Positions 57,965-64,000 of a stretch of DNA of 64,000 nucleotides are shown here, in pieces. The notes beneath the pieces are model-generated. The model was given only the letters and a program-made list of their open reading frames with translations, ran no database searches and was not told the DNA's origin. The stretch is from Bidens hawaiensis (lineage: Eukaryota; Streptophyta; Magnoliopsida; Asterales; Asteraceae): contig JAIQDT010003802.1 in the NCBI GenBank assembly GCA_021521415.1, positions 1-64,000 on the forward strand, written 5' to 3'. Each line of letters begins with the position of its first letter. Position 1 is the first letter of the stretch. Both the position numbers and the translations under genes were made by a program.

Positions 57965-58384
57965 TGAAATGACCTGGAATCTTGATGTAGATTACAATTA
58001 GGATCTCTAAATGTTACATCTTGTATCTCAAAGTGCGGAATCCATTGAGATCGAACACAATCAAGTAAACATTAAGCTCATATTCATTAATAACATGAAA
58101 GATTACAAGATATGACACTTTGACTACTTTCTCTCTCTACTCTCTCTCTGGCAATGACCAAAAGTCTATATACAAACGCATAAGTCCCCTATTTATTAGA
58201 AACAACATGAAGACCAACAAGTCTGTATATGTTATACGGCGTTTAAGTTATACGATGCATAACTTATGCGTTCTTGTGGACTTATGCGTTGAACACACTA
58301 CAAACTATACATTTGACATTTTAAGCCCTACACAATCATATCTAATACATCTAAGACCCTAGCTATAGACATTATGCTCTAACA
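57965..58384 (-). repeat. Copia 5' LTR, 420 bp
   Basis: Partner of 46202-46623. TGTTAGAGC...ATTTCA on the minus strand, with TATA-like AATAAATAGGGGAC and the GTATAAC motif. Confidence 0.93.
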
Positions 58385-58389
58385 GGTCA

Positions 58390-59121
58390 CACCCTTGTAA
58401 TTTAATATTTGGAAAAAGTTGAGAATTCTTTTCCTCGAAACCCAATTTTCATCTATCCAATGTGTGGTAAGAGACATGTAATTAAAGTTTTGAACAGATG
58501 CCCACATATCAGTGGTAAGAGATACGGTTTGATTTTTAAAAGATTTTTAGCTTTGCTTTCTCTTCTTTGAATATTGTCAAACAATCCCTAACAACCGTCC
58601 ATCTAAAAGGAAACTTAAACGTTGGATTCAACTCCCACACAAATTCTCTAAGCCCTTGATCATCAACCACACTAAATGGAAGATTATCTATTATGATCAT
58701 CCGAAACAAAAAACTTTCTGGATCTTTCTGACTGAAAGTGTGAGTAGCCAAACTACCATTGCCTCCCCCCCGAACTAGTACGCTTAAAAGTTAATGTCGA
58801 TTGTTTCTTATAATCCACCTTTTTATAAAGCGGTGATGTCGGATATGAGAGCTTCAAATGATTCCCCATAACACTCGAACTTGATTTTGAATACTTGATA
58901 AACTTCTTATAATAATGACATCGGGTAAAACCGGTTTTCTTATTTTTTGTAAAGTGTTTCCACACAAACAATCATCCACTTTTACTACCACCCTCATCCT
59001 CTTGCTCCACGGTTTTCTCATCAACATTGTCAACCGATTCCTTCACATTTTCTTCATCAAGATCAATAACCGGTGCATCCTTCTTATTTGTATTTGGAGT
59101 CGCACTACTCGAAGTTTGCAT
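58390..59121 (-). pseudogene. hAT transposase, N-terminal third with BED finger
   Basis: Starts at the ATG at 59121 with an S/T- and D/E-rich lead. A stop sits just before V-W-K-H-F-T-K, T-R-C-H-Y-Y-K-K and V-M-G-N-H-L, a BED finger in which the second cysteine of C-x2-C has become tyrosine. Then comes M-I-I-I-D-N-L-P-F-S-V-V-D-D, typical of the next domain. It ends at the copia insertion. Confidence 0.85.
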
Positions 59122-60070
59122 CTATTTACACAAAATAAATATAAGCAATTAGTTAATAAATTAGTTATTCTTGATTTCATATCTAGAAATCATATATTAC
59201 ACAGTAGGCTTTTTAGTATATAATTTTTCCAAAAATAATAATAATAATAAGAGCTAACGATTTTCATCGCTAGACAACATATTCAAAGCTAACCATAAAA
59301 GTTGACCAAAAGATGTACAGATAGTGACGGTTGGACAACATATTTAAAGTTGATTGAAATTTTGTTAATATTGTTACCTTTTATCCGCTGTTAATACTTA
59401 AAAAATAGAATAAGAACATAAAAGTTAACCAAAAAAATGTAAAAACCCTAACCTGGAGAGATGGAAAACTTGAGTCTGGAGATAGAGAAACAATAGTTAC
59501 GGCTGAAAGGTTAAAAAATTTCAAAAGTCAAATACTTAAATATGCTAATGGGCCACACTTAGGGTAATAAAACAAAGACTTATGGACCATACTGTTGGGC
59601 TGAACTATTAAAATATTCTAGTGGGCCACCATGAAGCTATACGATTCGGTTCGGTTATACATCGGGTAGGTTAATTGGTGCGGTTCGGTTCGGTTTTATT
59701 CATCAGTTCGGTTAATCGGTTCAGTTAGGTTTTTTTTTTATTTTTTTAACATGGATAACCGAACCTAAACCGAAAAATCGGTTTTTCAAAAAACTAAAAA
59801 ATTAACCGTAAGTTAATGCTTCAGTTTGGTTTTTTGGGTTCGGTCTTTTTGGTTTGTTCGGTTTCGGTTTAGTTAATTCGGTTTTTTGCTCACCCCTACT
59901 TTGCACCCTCGCTAAGATCACTGAGTGTGTCTTGTCATAGAAGAATATAATTTTGTGAACCATGTTACTTATAAAGAGCTTACAACTTCTTCTTTCTAAC
60001 GATGTGGGACAAGTCATTTCCTATTTCACTAATATGGGAGAAACTTACCTTTCTATGTTGGATTATTACA

Positions 60071-60990
60071 GCTCTCTATATGGAAAGCAAAAACACTATA
60101 CTTTGGTGGTCGTCTCATGCTTATTAATCGGTATTGAGTAGTTTAGGAGTGTATTATTTCTCCATATTCAAGGTCCCGTTGAAGGTCTTAAAGCAACTAC
60201 AAACTAAACAAAGAAGTTCTCTATGGGTGGGAATGAGGACAAAATGAAGATAAATTGGGTGGCGTGGCAAAGGATAATAAGCACTAAAGATCAGGGTGGA
60301 TTTGGGGTTGGAAGTTTAAGTGCAACAAAGAAGGCTCTGCTTGCAAAATGGTGGATAAGATACAAGAATTGTGAGTCATCTCTTTGGGTTAGAATTATTT
60401 CTAAAATTCATACGAGTACTTATACCTGTGGCATTTTACCGGAAATGGGTGTGCACTTGGAAGTGCGTGAAAAACTAGCACAGAATGAGGTATTGGGTAA
60501 TCGATTACCGTTGGATATATTGAGGGTTCAATTAGGAAGTTGGGATAAATCACAGTTTCGGCTTCACACTTGGTTCGGAGATAAATCTCTGAAGGTCGTG
60601 TTTCCATTGTTATTTGATTTGGAGAGGCAAAAGGATGTAATTCTAAAATATTGTTACATTTGGATTGATGAAGAAAAGACTTCAGTCCGAGATGGAGACG
60701 AACTTTAATCTCTGATGCACTTGAGAATGATTTCCACAGCTGCCTAAGCATGTTATCATTGGCAGATTTGAATTTTGGCCTGATAAGTGGTTATGGGAGC
60801 AAATAGATAGTTCATGTGATGACTTCTTTGTTGAAATCCTTCGACGGGAGTTGGAAAACATTAACTGCCAAGTTATTGATTGCAATCTGGTTAAAATGGG
60901 TCCGAGATGGATATATGAGATCTAGTCATTTTCTTCCCCATGATTCGCTGAAAAATGATAATGAAATACATAAGGAAAGAAGAATCTTAC
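60071..60990 (+). pseudogene. LINE reverse transcriptase 3' fragment
   Basis: Reads L-S-I-W-K-A-K-T-L-Y-F-G-G-R-L-M-L-I, then I-N-W-V-A-W-Q-R-I-I, G-G-F-G-V-G-S-L, and A-L-L-A-K-W-W-I-R-Y. These are the conserved tail of plant LINE ORF2 (normally W-K-A-K, P-W-V-x-W, G-G-L-G-V). Stops and shifts occur before 60223 and after 60708. Upstream endonuclease and main RT are absent: a 5'-truncated copy, as is usual for LINEs. Confidence 0.85.
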
Positions 60991-63841
60991 CTAGAATGCA
61001 AAGGGAAGAATAAGTATGGTCTTCGTGTTTGACCCAGATCCATATACAATAACCGATTCACCTGTATGATTGTCATAATACCAATAATTAAACGAGGTGA
61101 ACAGACTCTGAGGGAATGTCTTCATTGGAGCCCTCTTCATTGTCTTTGGCGGCTTCACTTGCAATATCATCTTTCTCCAGCCTGTGCGAGGATCTATCTC
61201 ATCAAAATACTTATGAGTTGGCACCTGCGGCTTGAAGAACTTGAAACCATAACGGGTTTCGTGCAATAAATGAGTATAGAACCACCCAGCCCACTGATCA
61301 TCTCCTCGATTCACGAACAGTTTGTTGGCTAGTGTTTTAATGTCCCACCTTGGCATGGACAAAATATCGTGTGGGCGTTTGAAGTAATAAATACCGTGCT
61401 CCCTCTTAACGATATATACTTTAAGATCAGAATCAAACTGCCACGCAATTAAATCACCCTTTACATCTTTTGCCGGCTTGTACTTTTTCATCTGGTATGC
61501 CGATGCTCGAGCCTTTGCCATTTTGACTTTTTCCCGTTCATGATAATGAAAGGTCTCGATCATCTTGTTCATCTTTGTTACCTTATGCTCATGTTTGCGC
61601 TTCTTCTTAGTTGCCGAGAAATGACTTGTTTCAGCAGCTTTGTTCCATCTTTCTCTCTCTTCTTGTAATCGACGTTCTGCTGCTTCAAAATGTTCTGTAG
61701 TGAAGAAAGGAATACCTGATTCGTTGTTGTTGTTATCGGTGTAGAACTCAGGATACTCCTCAGCAGTAACGTCTTCTACTTCCCCCTCATCAAAATCAGG
61801 TACATTCCCACGAGGAATGCCTGTATTCGTACTTTCTTGAATCTCCACGTCTACATACACACTCTTACCCAACTCCTCAACCTCATATTCATTTAGATCC
61901 AGAAGCAAGGCTATTTGTTCTTTTGTTAACGAATGATCAACAAATTCACCTTCTCCGATCTCATATGCGTTTACCATGCTGTACACAATCCCATCCATAC
62001 CCATAAACAGAAGCATATTAGCCGGAATAACATCTATTGGCTTGGCTCTCGTGTAATCTTTGTATGGAACAATCTGTAGATTACTCGCTTCAGCTCCACC
62101 ACCAGTACCCGAATCAGTCCTATTACCTGCCGACGGAGCAAAACTACCGCCTGGTTGCTGATCTACACCTCCCGATCCATCTTGGTCATCTTCATCAGTC
62201 TTTAATTCCTTCAATTCATCATCTTTACAAGTGAGCTGGAGTATGATTTCATCCTGTTTGTCTAATCTCTCCCCCTGAGCAGTAACAAGGGCTCTAAGTT
62301 CCTTGTTTTCGCGTTGAGTGAACTGAATATGTCGCAAAAAATTCCTTTACGCTAGCTCATGGGCAGCTTTGTCAGCTTGCATTTGAGTCTGTTGAAGGTG
62401 CAACAGATTCATCATATGAACCATTGAGTTTGAAGATTCAAACCAAAGAAGTTAGGATGAACTGGTTGCAACGGACCCTGAGGGCGAGTAAATGTCATAA
62501 ATGAGTGCTCAGGTCTCGGCAACTGTGTAGGAGTCACTGGAGTAGCTGGAGTAGTCAGCTGTGGTGTAGGCATACAAGCCAACACTGATTGTAATACATC
62601 TCCAAAATAAGGATCTGACCTCCGTAACCAAGGTCATAGATGGAGGCATTGGAGAAGTAGGCATTTGCACAGGAGTCGAAGAACGAGGAAAATCTGTAAC
62701 TGGAGTAGGAGTAGGAGATCGTGGAATACTCTGTGGTGCTGGAGAGGTAGTAGCAGGAATAACTGGAGCAGAAACAGCAGTAGAAGGCACAAACGGTTGA
62801 CTAGGTATCTCGATACCCCCCGAACCTCTTCTAACCCGTTGCTTCTTGGGTTTCTCTACCTTTTCCACCATTGGTTCTTTCCCTTTACGTTTACGTTGCT
62901 GAGCATAAGTTAATTCAGCTTGTGGTCCTGAACCACACCATCATCTCCACCATCACTACCTTCACGTTCAGAATCGGAATCGTCATGAGCCCAACGATCA
63001 TTAGGTGGCGTGACATAATCAATATTCGCTAGATGACCAATCAATCGTTTAAAATTTGGTCGATCTGTCAGACTCTGACCTCTATAAGATCTCAAACATC
63101 TCATTATCTCTTCATTCATATGCTCAAGCTTCATAGCGTCTTCTTGATCTTTATACAAATCCGGCACCAGATCATTGATCATCATTTGCAGAAATCTGGA
63201 ATATGACAGCTTGAAATGTTCTCTTTCAGATGATAATAAACCAATTCCAAGAAGTTGATTGGTTTATTCAAGACAAGGGCAACAAAAGCTGATTGGAGCA
63301 TTACTCGGCACTCGTCGAATCCACCCTTACGTCCACTGAGACAATGAATCAACACGTGAAGCAAATACTTGTATTGTTCACACAAGTTTGCTTTGTTATA
63401 CATAGATCTGCCCAAATCCCCATTATACTTTACACGCCCAAACAACCCTTTGATCAATTCTCTATCAAACTCACACCTGTCATCGATCGTATCACGAAAC
63501 CCCAATGAATCTCGAATAACACCAGTATCGATCACAACTTGCTTATTCTGAATCACCGCCTCTATTTGATTTTTTGCCTCATTATATCTAGTAGTATTCC
63601 AGAAAGCTCGTAAAATCTTCTGATAAACAACTGTACGAGTAGAGATGGCCTTGTAAATTCTCGAGCGTGTCAGAAAACTAATCATACCCCCGAATATCGG
63701 AGAATCTTCAAAGTTCGGCTCAAGATAGGCACAAATCTTGTGGCTTTCGTTCCATGATAACATCACAGGAGCTTGTTCAGGTTCTGGATTATCTGTAGGT
63801 TGTTGCTCGGGAATAGGATTTTAAACGTTCTCGTCAGCCAT
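60991..63841 (-). pseudogene. Broken long ORF of retroelement-associated type, not named
   Basis: Begins at the ATG at 63841 (M-A-D-E-N-V) but meets a stop at codon 7. Then a 190-codon segment has Y-K-Y-L-L-H-V-L-I-H-C-L-S-G and A-F-V-A-L-V-L-N-K-P, a one-base shift near 63200, an S/E/D-rich part, a P/T/S-rich linker (62509-62871), a coiled coil (Q-R-E-N-K-E-L-R-A-L), a basic stretch and a 190-residue C-terminal part with W-Y-Y-D-N-H-T-G. Similar proteins are, to my memory, abundant in Asteraceae genomes next to retroelements. The function is unknown. A gag or accessory protein is a guess. Confidence 0.6.
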
Positions 63842-64000
63842 TTCTGTTTACACAAACAAAAATATTAATATAATATTCAAACTTATTGACGAATGTCTAT
63901 TTCATAACGAATGAGACATTCGTTATCTATATTAAATATCCTTTATTCGTTACAACTAACGAATCAACTTCATCCGTTAAACCAATGGTTATGATAACCA
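63842..64000. other. Window edge with a short palindrome
   Basis: TAACGAATG, spacer AGA, CATTCGTTA at 63905-63925. More ACGAAT/ATTCGT phrases lie around it. It is upstream of the broken ORF at 63841. Confidence 0.7.

Larger units (their letters stand above)
46202..58384 (-). mobile_element. Full-length Ty1/copia retrotransposon, 12.2 kb including a nested solo LTR
   Basis: Two LTRs (46202-46623 and 57965-58384) flank gag-pol on the minus strand. Both outer flanks are GGTCA (46197-46201 and 58385-58389). A primer-binding site and a polypurine tract sit in the right places. Domain order is gag, protease, integrase, reverse transcriptase, RNase H, so copia. By eye the LTRs differ at about 20 sites plus one 2-bp indel in 420 bp, near 5%, so the insertion is not recent. 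Frames are broken in many places. It lies inside a hAT. Confidence 0.95.
44099..59898 (-). mobile_element. hAT transposon split by a copia element (about 3.6 kb without it)
   Basis: Left end CAGGGGTTAGCACGA, right end inward TAGGGGTGAGCAAAA. Both subterminal regions are rich in CGGTT/AACCG motifs. The flanks CCTCGCAC and CTTTGCAC match at 6 of 8, both differences being C/T. The transposase runs on the minus strand in two blocks, 58390-59121 (N-terminal half) and 44475-46196 (C-terminal half). The break falls exactly on the copia target duplication. Confidence 0.85.

Overview
This is nuclear DNA of a flowering plant. It is AT-rich, its genes are intron-split, the tRNA genes are of plant nuclear type, and plant transposons are dense. 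The repeat families (CGAACC-type hAT MITEs, TGTAAC...TTACA LTRs, a retroelement-associated ORF) give me an impression of a eudicot, probably Asteraceae. That is recognition from memory and was not tested. I see no bacterial or viral genome, CRISPR array or operon.

Two apparently intact protein genes are present, both on the minus strand. The first (CDS 7712-14159) has 18 coding exons that join in one open frame of 670 codons and encode a coiled-coil protein of unknown function. The second (CDS 16655-18160) has 3 exons and encodes a 91-residue CYSTM protein: a G-Y-P-P-Q-rich arm followed by a cysteine-rich membrane tail. RNA genes are a tRNA-Pro(CGG) with a decayed copy beside it, and three tRNA-Gly(GCC)-like copies spread over 5 kb, of which only the first still folds.

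Layout. 0.9-4.4 kb: a dead hAT element with a perfect 8-bp target duplication. 5.4-6.4 kb: a CACTA element of 1,001 bp. 7-15 kb: tRNA-Pro and the coiled-coil gene, whose largest intron holds hAT debris and a second hAT. 15-18 kb: a Tourist-like MITE and the CYSTM gene. 18-24 kb: fold-back MITEs, a diverged direct repeat of which one copy is filled by a MITE, and an 84-bp tandem repeat. 24-29 kb: a solo LTR, then two zf-TTF-type hAT derivatives. 30-35 kb: tRNA-Gly copies, two abutting hAT MITEs and an orphan LTR. 37-44 kb: orphan LTRs with primer-binding sites and a decayed PIF/Harbinger ORF1. 44-60 kb: three nested insertions, a hAT (44099-59898) containing a Ty1/copia element (46202-58384) containing a solo LTR (50488-52416). 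60-64 kb: a LINE fragment and a broken retroelement-associated ORF.

How it fits together. Nearly all structure outside the two genes and the tRNAs is transposon insertion and decay, dominated by hAT elements. I did not find a convincing new functional system. The most unusual items are the hAT with a BED finger gene start at both ends, the copia gag with two separated zinc knuckles around an acidic stretch, a GC-rich insert of unknown origin at 29.75-30.07 kb, and the unnamed ORF at 61-63.8 kb.
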